From contig NZ_JAUYNP010000225.1 in assembly GCF_030696055.1 (NCBI RefSeq), positions 1-37,157 of the forward strand: 37,157 nucleotides of DNA, in the 5' to 3' direction. Source of the DNA: Pseudomonas sp. (GTDB lineage Bacteria; Pseudomonadota; Gammaproteobacteria; Pseudomonadales; Pseudomonadaceae). The notes under the pieces were generated by a model, which was not told the DNA's origin, ran no database searches, and saw nothing but the letters and a program-made list of their open reading frames with translations. Position numbers and translations under genes: made by a program. This document shows positions 1-12,844 of the stretch, piece after piece (within the stretch, counting starts at the first letter, position 1; the number at the start of each line of letters is the position of its first letter).

Positions 1-981
1 AATAAGCCGTTGGCGGTGGGTGGCTCGGCGGATCGACGCGGGGTGATCGCCACCTGCAACTATGAAGCCCGCAGTTATGGCGTGCGTTCGGCTATGGCGT
101 CCGGGCAGGCCCTGAAACTCTGTCCGGACCTGTTGATCGTCAAGCCGCGCATGGATGCCTATAAAGCCGTGTCGCGGGAAATTCAGGCGATCTTTCGCGA
201 GTACACCGAGCTGATCGAGCCGCTGTCGCTGGATGAGGCCTACCTGGATGTCACCGGCAGCCCGCACTTTGCCGGCAGCGCCACGCGTATCGCCCAGGAT
301 ATCCGCCGGCGGGTGTCCCAGGAGCTGCATATCACCGTATCGGCGGGGGTGGCGCCGAACAAGTTCCTGGCCAAGATCGCCAGTGACTGGAAAAAACCCA
401 ACGGTTTATTCGTGATCACCCCCGATCAGGTCGAGGATTTCGTGGCGGCCCTACCGGTGAATAAGTTGCATGGAGTGGGCAAGGTCACGGCGGACAAGCT
501 CGGGCGCTTGGGTATCCGCACCTGTAGCGACCTGCGCGAGTGGAACAAGTTGGCGTTGGTCCGGGAGTTCGGCAGTTTCGGCGAACGCCTGTGGGGCTTG
601 GCGCGCGGTATAGATGAGCGCGCGGTGCAGACCGACAGCCGCCGCCAATCGCTCAGCGTGGAGACCACTTACGATAAAGACCTGGCGGATTTGCCGGCGT
701 GCCTCGTGCAATTGCCGCAACTGCTCGAGGAACTGGACAGGCGCCTGGCGCGGCTGGACCCGAGCTATCGAGCGGACAAGCCCTTCGTCAAGATCAAGTT
801 CCACGATTTCAGCCAGACCACCCTGGAGCAGGCCGGGGCGCGGCGTGATCTGGACAGTTACAGGCTGCTGATGAGCGCCGCCTTTGCCCGCGGCAACAAA
901 CCGGTGCGGCTGCTCGGGGTGGGGGTGCGCCTGCATGACCTGCGCGGTCGGCACGAGCAGTTGGAGTTATTTGCGCAGTAG
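1..981 (+). CDS. dinB: DNA polymerase IV (Y-family), 5' truncated by window edge
   Basis: Open frame 1 from base 1 (NKPLAVGGSADRRGVIATCNYEARSYGVRSAM...) with Y-family motifs SLDEAYLDVT and SAGVAPNKFLAKIASDWKKPNG; ends TAG 979-981. Confidence 0.95.
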   Translation, partial: NKPLAVGGSADRRGVIATCNYEARSYGVRSAMASGQALKLCPDLLIVKPRMDAYKAVSREIQAIFREYTELIEPLSLDEAYLDVTGSPHFAGSATRIAQDIRRRVSQELHITVSAGVAPNKFLAKIASDWKKPNGLFVITPDQVEDFVAALPVNKLHGVGKVTADKLGRLGIRTCSDLREWNKLALVREFGSFGERLWGLARGIDERAVQTDSRRQSLSVETTYDKDLADLPACLVQLPQLLEELDRRLARLDPSYRADKPFVKIKFHDFSQTTLEQAGARRDLDSYRLLMSAAFARGNKPVRLLGVGVRLHDLRGRHEQLELFAQ

Positions 982-1141
982 GCTGGGTTAGCCGCATGTG
1001 CGGTGCCCCGACCGAACAGCCGGATCTGCTGCGGCGTAACCCAGCATTGCAGGGTGACTAACGACGCTGCGCCGGGTTACGCGGCGCCCGGATACGCCGC
1101 CAGCTGCCAAGGCAGTGGCACGCGCCGCTAACCCAGCCTAC
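978..1141. repeat. Intergenic inverted-terminus repeat, GTAGGNTGGGTTA family, copy 1
   Basis: Left end GTAGGCTGGGTTAG, right end CTAACCCAGCCTAC; internal GCGTAACCCAGC and GGGTTACGCGGCG. Confidence 0.85.
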
Positions 1142-1145
1142 GGCT

Positions 1146-1550
1146 TTAGTCTTTTTCCGGCCACAGACGCAGCGGCTTGCCTTCGCCTGGCCACAGGCGC
1201 AGTTGCTCGATGGGGGACAAGTCCCAGCGCTGCACCTTGCTCAGGCTGTCGAGAAAGCGCGCTTCCTGTTCCATCAGCGCGGGCGCGCACAGCTTGCGGG
1301 TGCTGCCGGCGGCGCTAAAGCTGAGCTGGTCGCCTTCCAGGCTGTAAGCGGCGAACCAGTGGTTGCAGCCGGCGTTGCCATAGGCGCGGCCATCGTCACC
1401 TAGGGTGATGGTCAGGTGGCTGTTGTCGATCAGCGGGCGTTCGCCAATCCATTCCACTTCATAGCTGTGTTCGGTTTCCAGTTGCGGGGACGCGCTGGCG
1501 CAGCCGAGCAGAGCGGCACTCAGCAGGGCGATGGCGAGTCCGTGTTTCAT
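1146..1550 (-). CDS. META domain-containing (HslJ-like) lipoprotein
   Basis: MKHGLAIALLSAALLGCASA lipobox signal; GRAYGNAGCNHWFAAYSLEGDQLSF typical of META domain; start chosen at CAT 1548-1550. Confidence 0.8.
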   Translation of the reverse strand: MKHGLAIALLSAALLGCASASPQLETEHSYEVEWIGERPLIDNSHLTITLGDDGRAYGNAGCNHWFAAYSLEGDQLSFSAAGSTRKLCAPALMEQEARFLDSLSKVQRWDLSPIEQLRLWPGEGKPLRLWPEKD

Positions 1551-1987
1551 GGCGCTTCCTTGGCGATGCAGTTGGGGCACAGATGGCGGTCTTTCTGCTG
1601 GTGCCAGCCCAGTTCCTTGATCCGCGCCTCGGCGGCCGGCGCCTGGGCTTTCTTGCCGAGGGCGGCGTCCACGGCGAACTCGAAGTCCAGCTGGGCCTTG
1701 CAGCCATCGCACTTGACCTGCCAGTTGAATATCGCCAGTTCTTTGAAAGCTGGCCCGCTGGCCACCGCGACCCACTGGCCGCGCGGGTTGATCAGGTGGC
1801 GGACCTTGTCGGCCTGCAGGCGCATGGACAGCTCGCGGCTGCCCTTGAGGCTGACCAGCAGCACGTCGCCGCTTTGCACCGAGCCGCCGTTGCCGGTGAC
1901 CTGGTAGCGGCCTGGAGCCAGTGCGCGACATTCGATCAGGGTGTGTTCGGGGTTGAGCAGGTTGTAGCGAAAATCGTGTTCGGCCAT
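1547..1987 (-). CDS. Conserved hypothetical protein with C-terminal CPNC motif
   Basis: MAEHDFRYNLLNPEHTLIECRALAPGRYQVTGNGGSV...HLCPNCIAKEAP; overlaps start of the META gene by 4 nt. Confidence 0.7.
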   Translation of the reverse strand: MAEHDFRYNLLNPEHTLIECRALAPGRYQVTGNGGSVQSGDVLLVSLKGSRELSMRLQADKVRHLINPRGQWVAVASGPAFKELAIFNWQVKCDGCKAQLDFEFAVDAALGKKAQAPAAEARIKELGWHQQKDRHLCPNCIAKEAP

Positions 1988-2014
1988 GAGTCCTCCAGAT
2001 GTGCGCAAATGCTA

Positions 2015-3010
2015 TCACGCGCCAGGGACAAGCTGATTGCTCGGCGTGCCGGCCAGCCAGGCGGCGATATTGTCGCGGGTGGTGGCGGCAATCGCGGCCA
2101 GGGCTTCGTGGGTGAGGAAGGCCTGGTGCGCGGTGATCAACACATTGGGGAAACTCAGCAGGCGTGCCAGCACATCGTCCTGCAGCGGTTGGTCGGAGCA
2201 GTCCTCGAAAAACAGCTCGGCCTCTTCTTCGTAGACATCCAGGCCGAGGTAGCCGAGCTGGCCGCTTTTCAGCGCGCCGATCAGCGCCGGGGTGTCGATC
2301 AGTGCGCCGCGGCCGGTGTTGATCAGCATCACTCCGCGCTTCATCTGCTGCAGGCGCCGGGCATCGATCAGGTGCTGAGTCGCCGGAGTCAGCGGGCAGT
2401 GCAGGCTGATGATATCGCTGTGGCCGAGCAGTTCATCCAGTTCGACCTGGCGCGCGCCCAAGGCCGCCAGGGCGCCGATGGGCAGTGGGTCGTTGAGCAG
2501 CAGCTGGCAGCCGAAGCCGGCCATCAGCTGGGCGAAGGTCAGGCCGATCTGCCCGGCTCCGATAATGCCGACTGTCTTGCCGTGAATGTCGAAACCGGTC
2601 AACCCGTGCAGGGAAAAGTCGCCCTCGCGGGTGCGGTTGAAGGCGCGGTGGGTGCGCCGGTTCAGGGTCAGCAGCAGCGCCAGGGCATGTTCGGCCACCG
2701 CATGGGGCGAATAGGCGGGCACCCTGACCACGCACAGGCCGAGTCGCTGGGCGGCCTGCAGGTCGACATGGTTGTAACCGGCCGAGCGCAAGGCGATCAG
2801 GCGGCTGCCGCCGGCGGCCAGGCGCTGCAAGACCGGGGCGCTGAGGTCGTCATTGATAAAGGCGCAGACCACCGCGCAACCCGCAGCCAGGGCGGCGCTG
2901 TCCAGGCGCAGATGGGCTTCCTGAAAGCTCAGCTGCCAGGCACCGGGCAGGCCGGCGGCGAGAAAGCTGCTGCGGTCATAGGCTTTGCTGCTAAACAGGA
3001 CGATGCGCAT
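2015..3010 (-). CDS. ldhA: D-2-hydroxyacid dehydrogenase, D-lactate dehydrogenase-like
   Basis: 331 aa; GKTVGIIGAGQIG Rossmann motif, HCPLTPATQHLID, NTGRGALID, GLDVYEEEAELFFED. Confidence 0.88.
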   Translation of the reverse strand: MRIVLFSSKAYDRSSFLAAGLPGAWQLSFQEAHLRLDSAALAAGCAVVCAFINDDLSAPVLQRLAAGGSRLIALRSAGYNHVDLQAAQRLGLCVVRVPAYSPHAVAEHALALLLTLNRRTHRAFNRTREGDFSLHGLTGFDIHGKTVGIIGAGQIGLTFAQLMAGFGCQLLLNDPLPIGALAALGARQVELDELLGHSDIISLHCPLTPATQHLIDARRLQQMKRGVMLINTGRGALIDTPALIGALKSGQLGYLGLDVYEEEAELFFEDCSDQPLQDDVLARLLSFPNVLITAHQAFLTHEALAAIAATTRDNIAAWLAGTPSNQLVPGA

Positions 3011-3045
3011 GGCGCTCTCCGGCGTGGGTGTTTAACCGCGCGGCA

Positions 3046-5796
<2,751 letters not shown>

Positions 5797-5973
5797 AGCG
5801 TTTCTCCCGCGTTGCCGATTCGGTGAAATCCAGCCGGCAGTTTAGCGGCTGCATTCGCCGCAATGACAGTAGCGGCACGCCTACCGGCAAGGATAGAGCG
5901 CGCGGCGTTATGGCCGGGCGCGGTTTGCCGTTATCATGGGCACCTTCTTCGCGTCTGGATCATCACGTCCGCC

Positions 5974-6870
5974 ATGAGCCCGCACTACCCCACTATCGCC
6001 GATTGCGTCGGCAACACTCCGCTGGTGCGTTTGCAGCGCCTGCCGGGGCATACCAGCAACACCTTGCTGTTGAAGCTGGAAGGCAATAACCCGGCGGGCT
6101 CGGTGAAGGATCGTCCGGCGTTGTCGATGATCGGCCGTGCCGAGTCGCGCGGCGCTATCCAGCCCGGCGACACCCTGATCGAGGCCACCTCCGGCAATAC
6201 CGGCATCGCTTTGGCGATGGCGGCGGCGATCAAGGGTTATCGCATGATCCTGATCATGCCGGACAACTCCACCGCCGAACGCAAGGCGGCGATGACCGCC
6301 TATGGCGCCGAGCTGATTCTGGTCGGCGGCATGGAAGAGGCCCGCGACCTGGCCCTGCAGATGCAGGCGGACGGCAAGGGCAAGGTGCTCGACCAGTTCG
6401 GCAACTGCGACAACCCCGAGGCCCACTACGAGGGCACCGGCCCGGAAATCTGGCAGCAGACCGGCGGGCAGATCACCCATTTCATCAGCTCCATGGGCAC
6501 CACCGGCACCATCATGGGCGTGTCGCGTTACCTCAAGGAGCAGAACCCACAGGTGCAGGTCGTCGGCCTGCAACCGATGGAGGGCGCGGCGATTCCGGGC
6601 ATTCGCCGTTGGCCCGAGGAATACCTGCCGAAGATCTATCAGGCCGAGCGGGTCGACCGGATTATCGACATGGGCCAGCAGGAGGCCGAAGCGGTGATGC
6701 GCCGTCTGGCGCGCGAGGAGGGCATCTTCTGCGGCGTGTCTTCCGGCGGCGCGGTGGCGGCCATGCTGCGCCTGTCCGAGGAAGTGGAGAATGCGGTGAT
6801 GGTGGCGATCATCTGCGACCGTGGCGACCGTTACCTGTCCAGTGGCGTGTATGACGCGCCGAGCAACTGA
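5974..6870 (+). CDS. cysM: Cysteine synthase B
   Basis: [26 protein letters not shown]..., PLP motif [30 protein letters not shown] at 5974. Confidence 0.93.
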   Translation: MSPHYPTIADCVGNTPLVRLQRLPGHTSNTLLLKLEGNNPAGSVKDRPALSMIGRAESRGAIQPGDTLIEATSGNTGIALAMAAAIKGYRMILIMPDNSTAERKAAMTAYGAELILVGGMEEARDLALQMQADGKGKVLDQFGNCDNPEAHYEGTGPEIWQQTGGQITHFISSMGTTGTIMGVSRYLKEQNPQVQVVGLQPMEGAAIPGIRRWPEEYLPKIYQAERVDRIIDMGQQEAEAVMRRLAREEGIFCGVSSGGAVAAMLRLSEEVENAVMVAIICDRGDRYLSSGVYDAPSN

Positions 6871-8222
6871 TGGCTAAGAAAGACGGCGGTCTGCGCTTTC
6901 AACCCAGCGGCGGTTCCCGTGCGCCGCAAGTGCCTGTGGGTAAGAAACACAAGCTCGGTATCGAGCGCCTGGCCAACGATGGCCGTGGCATCGGCTTCAG
7001 CGAGGGGCGCACCTGGTTCGTCAACGGCGCCTTGCCGGGCGAGCAGATCGAGGCGCGGGTGCTGGGTGCCCACGGCAAGGTGGTCGAGGCGCGGGTCGAG
7101 CGGATTCTCAGCGCCAGCCCCGAGCGGCGTGATGAGGCCTGCATGCATGCCAAGGTCTGTGGCGGTTGCAGCCTGCAACATATGCCCCACGCCGATCAGC
7201 TCGCCCTGAAACAGCGCATGCTCGCCGAGCAGCTGAGTCGTCTGGCCGATCTGCAGCCGGAGGAGTGGGCGGCGCCCTTGGTCGGCCCCGAACTGGGCTA
7301 CCGGCGGCGCGCGCGGATCGCCGTGCGCTGGGACCACAAGGGCAAGCGCCTGGACGTCGGTTTCCGCGCGGCGGCCAGCCAGGAGATTATCGCCATCGGC
7401 GAATGTCCGGTTCTGGTACAGCCCTTGCAGCCGATTATCTCCGCGTTACCGCAGGTGCTGCGCGAGCTGGACAAGCCCCAGGCCATTGGCCATGTCGAGT
7501 TGTTCAGTGGCAGTGCCAGCGCCGTGTTGGTGCGCCACACCGCCGCCTTGAGCGAAGTAGACCTGGCGCGTTTGCAGGCCTTCTGTAGCGCCCATGACGC
7601 TCAGCTGTGGTTGCAGGGCGAGGACGCGCCGCAGCCGTTCGAGCCGGAGCAGCAGCTGAGTTATGGACTGGATAGCTGGAACCTCAGCCTGGCCTATCGG
7701 CCTGGCGATTTTGTCCAGGTCAATCAGCCGGTCAACGAGGCGATGGTGGCCCAGGCGCTGGATTGGCTGGCGCCCCAGGCCGATGAGCGGGTGCTGGATC
7801 TGTTCTGCGGCCTGGGCAATTTCGCCTTGCCCTTGGCCCAGCGCGTGCGCGAATTGGTGGCGGTGGAAGGGGTGGCGAGCATGGTCGAGCGGGCGGCCGA
7901 GAACGCCGCGCGCAATGGCCTGGGCAACGCGCACTTTTTCCAGGCCGACCTGTCCAACCCGCTGAGCGAGGCCAGCTGGGCGCAGGGCGGCTTCGCTGCC
8001 CTGTTGCTCGACCCGCCGCGCGATGGGGCGCTGCAGGTGGTCAAGCAAGTGGCGGCCTTGGGCGTTCAGCGAGTGCTCTATGTGTCGTGCAATCCGGCGA
8101 CGCTGGCCCGTGACAGCGCCGAGTTGCAGGCGCAAGGTTATCGACTCAAGCGTGCCGGTATCCTCGATATGTTTCCGCAGACCGCGCACGTCGAGGCGAT
8201 GGCGCTGTTTGTCAGGCAGTAG
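6870..8222 (+). CDS. rlmD: 23S rRNA (uracil(1939)-C(5))-methyltransferase
   Basis: TRAM-like N-terminus, CGGCSLQHM iron-sulfur cysteines, [38 protein letters not shown]. Confidence 0.94.
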   Translation: MAKKDGGLRFQPSGGSRAPQVPVGKKHKLGIERLANDGRGIGFSEGRTWFVNGALPGEQIEARVLGAHGKVVEARVERILSASPERRDEACMHAKVCGGCSLQHMPHADQLALKQRMLAEQLSRLADLQPEEWAAPLVGPELGYRRRARIAVRWDHKGKRLDVGFRAAASQEIIAIGECPVLVQPLQPIISALPQVLRELDKPQAIGHVELFSGSASAVLVRHTAALSEVDLARLQAFCSAHDAQLWLQGEDAPQPFEPEQQLSYGLDSWNLSLAYRPGDFVQVNQPVNEAMVAQALDWLAPQADERVLDLFCGLGNFALPLAQRVRELVAVEGVASMVERAAENAARNGLGNAHFFQADLSNPLSEASWAQGGFAALLLDPPRDGALQVVKQVAALGVQRVLYVSCNPATLARDSAELQAQGYRLKRAGILDMFPQTAHVEAMALFVRQ

Positions 8223-8232
8223 ATTGAACGTG

Positions 8233-8282
8233 CTTAGATAGGGCTGGTCGCTTGGTTTTGCCCGAGTCAGGCCTTATCTAGG
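8233..8282 (+). other. Potential RNA hairpin between rlmD and relA
   Basis: CUUAGAUAGGGCU (8233-8245) can pair with GGCCUUAUCUAGG (8270-8282) over 13 bp including G-U wobbles; inner CUUGG/CCGAG stem (8251-8255/8262-8266). Confidence 0.45.
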
Positions 8283-8392
8283 TGCCGTAGGGGCGCATAG
8301 GGATTGCGTCTTAGGTGGTTAAACCGACCGGCTCATAGAAGGCCGGCGACTGTTCAGCATGCCTGGGGCCTGCTGTAGGGAAGGTAAGCAAG

Positions 8393-10636
8393 ATGGTTCA
8401 GGTGAGAGCGCATCAGCCGATCAACGATGACGGCAGCATCAACCTCGAGGCCTGGCTCGGGCATGTGCTGAAGGTCGATCCGGCGCTGGATCGTGAGGCC
8501 TTGCGCGAGGCCTGCGAGTTTGCTCGCGAGGCCGAACAGCAAGCCAATGCCGCGCAGAATCTATGGACCGAGGGCGCATCGAGCTTCCGCTCGGGGCTGG
8601 AGATCGCCGAGATACTCGCCGACCTCAAACTCGATCAGGATTCCCTGGTCGCCGCGGTGATCTACCGCTGCGTGCGCGAAGGCAAGGTGCCGCTGGCGGT
8701 GGTGCATCAGCGCTTCGGTCCGCTGGTGGCCAAGCTGGTGGAGGGTGTGCTGCGCATGGCGGCGATCAGCGCTTCGATGAATCCGCGCGACTCCCTGGTG
8801 CTCGGCTCCCAGGCCCAGGTGGAAAACCTGCGCAAGATGCTGATCGCCATGGTCGACGACGTGCGAGTCGCCTTGATCAAGCTGGCCGAGCGCACCTGTG
8901 CGATCCGCGCGGTCAAGCATGCCTCCGAGGAGAAGCGCCACCGGGTCGCCCGTGAAGTCTTCGACATCTATGCGCCCCTGGCCCATCGCTTAGGCATAGG
9001 TCATATCAAGTGGGAGCTGGAGGACCTGTCCTTCCGCTACCTGGAGCCGGAGCAGTACAAGCAGATCGCCAAGCTGCTGCACGAACGGCGCATGGACCGC
9101 GAGCACTACATCAATGAGGTGATGGGCCAGCTGCGCGTGGAGCTGGAAGCCACCGGGGTCAAGGCCGACATCAGCGGCCGGGCCAAACATATCTATTCGA
9201 TCTGGCGCAAGATGCAGCGCAAGGGCCTGCAGTTCAGCCAGATCTATGACGTGCGTGCGGTGCGCGTGCTGGTGCCGGAAGTGCGCGACTGTTACACCGC
9301 CCTCGGCATAGTGCACACCCTGTGGCGGCACATTCCCAAGGAGTTCGACGACTACATCGCCAACCCCAAGGAAAACGGTTATCGCTCGCTGCACACCGCC
9401 GTGCTCGGCCCGGAAGGCAAGGTGCTGGAAGTGCAGATCCGTACCCAGACCATGCACGAGGAAGCCGAGCTGGGCGTCTGCGCGCACTGGCGCTACAAGG
9501 GCACCGACGTCAAATCCGGCTCCAACCATTACGAGGAGAAGATCTCCTGGTTGCGTCAGGTGCTCGAATGGCATGAGGAACTGGGCGATATCGGCGGCTT
9601 GGCCGAGCAGCTGCGCGTCGATATCGAGCCGGATCGGGTCTATGTCTTCACCCCCGACGGCCACGCCATCGACCTGCCCAAGGGTGCCACCCCGCTGGAC
9701 TTCGCCTACCGCGTGCACACCGAGATCGGCCACAACTGCCGCGGCGCCAAGATCAACGGGCGCATAGTGCCGCTCAACTACAGCCTGCAGACCGGCGAGC
9801 AGGTGGAGATCATCACCAGCAAGCACGGCACGCCGAGCCGCGACTGGCTGAACTCCAACCTGGGCTACGTCACCACCTCGCGGGCGCGGGCGAAGATAGT
9901 CCACTGGTTCAAGCTGCAGGACCGCGACCAGAACGTCGCCGCCGGCAAGGCCCAGCTGGAACGCGAACTGCAGCGCCTGGCGCTGCCCCATGTGGATTTC
10001 GACAAGTTGGCCGAGAAGGCCAATATGAAGACCAGCGAAGACCTGTTCGCCTCCTTGGGCGCCGGCGATCTGCGCCTGGCGCAGCTGGTCAATCTGGCGC
10101 AACAGCTGGTCGAGCCGGATCGGGTCAACGAGCAGCTCGAGCTGATCCCGCGCAAGGCCCTGGGCTTCAAGCCGGGCAAGCGCGGCGATATCCAGATCCA
10201 GGGCGTCGGCAACCTGCTCACGCAGATGGCCGGTTGCTGCCAGCCACTGCCGGGCGATCCGATAGTCGGCTATATCACCCAGGGCCGCGGCGTCAGCATC
10301 CACCGTCAGGACTGTGCCTCGGTGCTGCAGCTCAGTGGCCGCGAGCCGGAGCGGATCATCCAGGTCAGCTGGGGTCCGGTGCCGGTGCAGACCTACCCGG
10401 TGGACATCATCATCCGCGCCTACGACCGTTCCGGCTTGCTGCGTGACGTGACCCAGGTACTGCTCAACGAGAAGCTCAACGTGCTGGCGGTCAATACCCG
10501 CTCGAACAAGGACGACAACACCGCGTCCATGTCGATCACAGTAGAGATTCCTGGGTTGGATGCACTGGGCCGGTTGCTGGGGCGGATCAGCCAGTTGCCG
10601 AATATCATCGAGGCCCGGCGCCATAGAGTTTCGTAG
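8393..10636 (+). CDS. relA: (p)ppGpp synthetase RelA
   Basis: 747 aa; HD-like region, synthetase motifs YDVRAVRVLV and KENGYRSLHTAVLGPEGKVLEVQIRTQTMHEEAELGVCAHWRYKG, TGS and C-terminal ACT domains. Confidence 0.96.
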   Translation: MVQVRAHQPINDDGSINLEAWLGHVLKVDPALDREALREACEFAREAEQQANAAQNLWTEGASSFRSGLEIAEILADLKLDQDSLVAAVIYRCVREGKVPLAVVHQRFGPLVAKLVEGVLRMAAISASMNPRDSLVLGSQAQVENLRKMLIAMVDDVRVALIKLAERTCAIRAVKHASEEKRHRVAREVFDIYAPLAHRLGIGHIKWELEDLSFRYLEPEQYKQIAKLLHERRMDREHYINEVMGQLRVELEATGVKADISGRAKHIYSIWRKMQRKGLQFSQIYDVRAVRVLVPEVRDCYTALGIVHTLWRHIPKEFDDYIANPKENGYRSLHTAVLGPEGKVLEVQIRTQTMHEEAELGVCAHWRYKGTDVKSGSNHYEEKISWLRQVLEWHEELGDIGGLAEQLRVDIEPDRVYVFTPDGHAIDLPKGATPLDFAYRVHTEIGHNCRGAKINGRIVPLNYSLQTGEQVEIITSKHGTPSRDWLNSNLGYVTTSRARAKIVHWFKLQDRDQNVAAGKAQLERELQRLALPHVDFDKLAEKANMKTSEDLFASLGAGDLRLAQLVNLAQQLVEPDRVNEQLELIPRKALGFKPGKRGDIQIQGVGNLLTQMAGCCQPLPGDPIVGYITQGRGVSIHRQDCASVLQLSGREPERIIQVSWGPVPVQTYPVDIIIRAYDRSGLLRDVTQVLLNEKLNVLAVNTRSNKDDNTASMSITVEIPGLDALGRLLGRISQLPNIIEARRHRVS

Positions 10637-10804
10637 GATGGGTTGAGCGCAGCGATACCCATGCTGTCGGGGCGCCTGGAACTGTTTTCGCGGTTCGCTC
10701 TGGGTTAATTGCGCCGTAACCCATCATTGGCTCGATGGGTTATGCGGCGCGCTGGTTTTATCACCGCTGCATAATCCGTGCTCTGCGCCGCTAACCCATC
10801 CTAC
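10633..10804. repeat. Intergenic repeat, GTAGGNTGGGTTA family, copy 2
   Basis: Left GTAGGATGGGTTGAGCGC, right GCGCCGCTAACCCATCCTAC; first 34 nt identical (inverted) to 20646-20679. Confidence 0.88.
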
Positions 10805-10829
10805 GGATGCGTACTAACCGGAATTTGCT

Positions 10830-11666
10830 ATGTACCAACTCGACGACCTGCTGCATCTGATGGCCCGCCTGCGTGACCCGCAGTATGGCTGCCCCTGGGA
10901 CTTGAAGCAGAGCTACGCGACCATAGTGCCGCACACCATCGAGGAGGCTTACGAGGTCGCCGATGCCATCGAGCGCGGCGACTTTGAGCATCTGCCGGGC
11001 GAGTTGGGCGATCTGCTGTTCCAGGTGGTGTATTACAGCCAGCTGGCCCGCGAGGAAGGGCGCTTCGAGTTCGCCCAGGTGGTCGATGGCATCACCCGCA
11101 AGCTGCTGCGTCGCCATCCCCATGTGTTTGTCGATGGCGATCTGTATGGCCCCCCCGACGCCTCCAAGCTGGCAGAGGCGGCGGTCAAGCAGCGTTGGGA
11201 AGAGCTGAAGGCCGAAGAGCGCGCCGAGAAGGCCGCGGCTCCCGAACAACTGTCGCTGCTCGACGATGTACCGACCGCTCTGCCGTCCCTCAGCCGGGCG
11301 ATCAAGTTGCAGAAGCGCGCCGCCCAGGTCGGCTTCGACTGGCCCGAGGCGCTGCCGGTGGTGGACAAGGTGCGCGAAGAGCTGGATGAAGTGTTGGAGG
11401 CCATGAGCGAAAACGATCCGCAAGCGATCGCCGAGGAGATAGGCGACCTGCTGTTTGTGGTCAGCAACCTGGCCCGCCATCTCAAGGTTGACCCGGAAAG
11501 CGCCTTGCGCGCGGCCAATGGCAAGTTCGAGCGGCGCTTTCGTTTTATCGAACAGGCATTGCGCGAAGCGGGTCGGGCCATGGAAAATTGCCCCCTGGAA
11601 GAACTGGATGCCTTGTGGGGCGAAGCCAAAAAGCAGGAAAAACAGGTATTGGGCTGCGGTGAATGA
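10830..11666 (+). CDS. mazG: Nucleoside triphosphate pyrophosphohydrolase MazG
   Basis: MYQLDDLLHLMARLRDPQYGCPWDLKQSYATIVPHTIEEAYEVADAIE...GELGDLLFQVVYYSQLA, two MazG domains. Confidence 0.95.
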   Translation: MYQLDDLLHLMARLRDPQYGCPWDLKQSYATIVPHTIEEAYEVADAIERGDFEHLPGELGDLLFQVVYYSQLAREEGRFEFAQVVDGITRKLLRRHPHVFVDGDLYGPPDASKLAEAAVKQRWEELKAEERAEKAAAPEQLSLLDDVPTALPSLSRAIKLQKRAAQVGFDWPEALPVVDKVREELDEVLEAMSENDPQAIAEEIGDLLFVVSNLARHLKVDPESALRAANGKFERRFRFIEQALREAGRAMENCPLEELDALWGEAKKQEKQVLGCGE

Positions 11667-11902
11667 TTTCATGCGGCGTTGTCGGTCAGGCTTGCCCTGC
11701 AAGTTGTGTGCTGCGTTTTGGGCTCTCGCGGGTAACACCGGCTGAGCGGCCGCTTAGCGAATCAGTACGGTAAACTTCTGCCCGCTTTGCGGGTGTTAAA
11801 CAGATGCTGGAAGGGGGCCGTATTCAGGTTCCGGCCGGATCGGCCGATGCCGATCCAGGGTTTCGGCATCGTTATCAATCTTCGAGTTGTGTGAACAGGA
11901 CA

Positions 11903-12844
11903 ATGGCTAACGCCCATACACTTCAGTTCCAGGAGGAATTGAAGGTCGATCCCCTGCGTAGGGAAGTCGACAGGATTGACTGGGCGACCGTCGACCTGCC
12001 CGATACCTGGGCCGACCATATCGACTGGACCCATCTGCCAGATCTACGTCGTGTGCTGCGTACCCTTGCCGGGCGCGAGCGCCAGCGCGTGCGGCTGCCG
12101 GCGCAATTGCCGGGCAGCGCCTGGATCCCCAAATACGTCTTGCAGGAATTTCACAACCTGCCCAATGGCAATTACTCCAAATCCTTTAGCCGCGGTTATG
12201 CTCAGGGCTTCGACCACGCCATGCTGGGCAGCCTGAAGGCCGGGCGCAGACGGGTCGCCGAGGCTTTGAGCGGCGCGCATTGCGCGCTGGACCTGGGTTG
12301 CGGCGCCGGACGGCAGGCTGCTGCGCTGCGTGAGGTGGGGGTTGGCGAAGTCTGGGGACTCGATCCTTCGCCTTATCTGTTGCAGCACGCGGCTCGCGCT
12401 TACCCGCAGATCCAGTGGGTGCAGGGGTTGGCTGAGGATACCGGTCTGGCGGACGGGCAGTTCGATGCCGTGGCCGTGTGTTTCGTCTTCCATGAGCTTC
12501 CCCCGCATTACCTGCGCCAGGCCCTTGCCGAGCTGGCACGGATTACCAAGCCCGGCGCTCGCTTGGCGGTGCTGGAGCCATCGCCGTTGCAGTGGTCGGC
12601 CGGCTATCGCTGGCTCTGGCGCCATCATGGCTGGCGGGGCCTGTATTTTCGCGCGCTGGCCCGGCGAGCCTATGAGCCTTTCGCCGGGGCCTGGCACCAG
12701 CAGGATTTCGCCGAGCTGCTGGCCGAGGCCGGCTTCACCTTGCTGCAGGAAGACACCGGCTGTCCGTTTCGTTTCTTTTTCGCGCAGCGCACCGACGACA
12801 CTGTGGTCAATCACCCACCTCAACCGAGTATGGACAAGTCATGA
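11903..12844 (+). CDS. Class I SAM-dependent methyltransferase with about 120-aa N-terminal extension, substrate unknown
   Basis: CALDLGCGAGRQAAALREVGVGEVWGLDPSP (motif I), FDAVAVCFVFHELPPHYLRQALAELARITKPGARLAVLEP. Confidence 0.82.
   Translation: MANAHTLQFQEELKVDPLRREVDRIDWATVDLPDTWADHIDWTHLPDLRRVLRTLAGRERQRVRLPAQLPGSAWIPKYVLQEFHNLPNGNYSKSFSRGYAQGFDHAMLGSLKAGRRRVAEALSGAHCALDLGCGAGRQAAALREVGVGEVWGLDPSPYLLQHAARAYPQIQWVQGLAEDTGLADGQFDAVAVCFVFHELPPHYLRQALAELARITKPGARLAVLEPSPLQWSAGYRWLWRHHGWRGLYFRALARRAYEPFAGAWHQQDFAELLAEAGFTLLQEDTGCPFRFFFAQRTDDTVVNHPPQPSMDKS

Noticed and set aside
8990-10624. 544-aa - strand ORF
   Set aside because: Fully antisense to relA, no recognisable domains.
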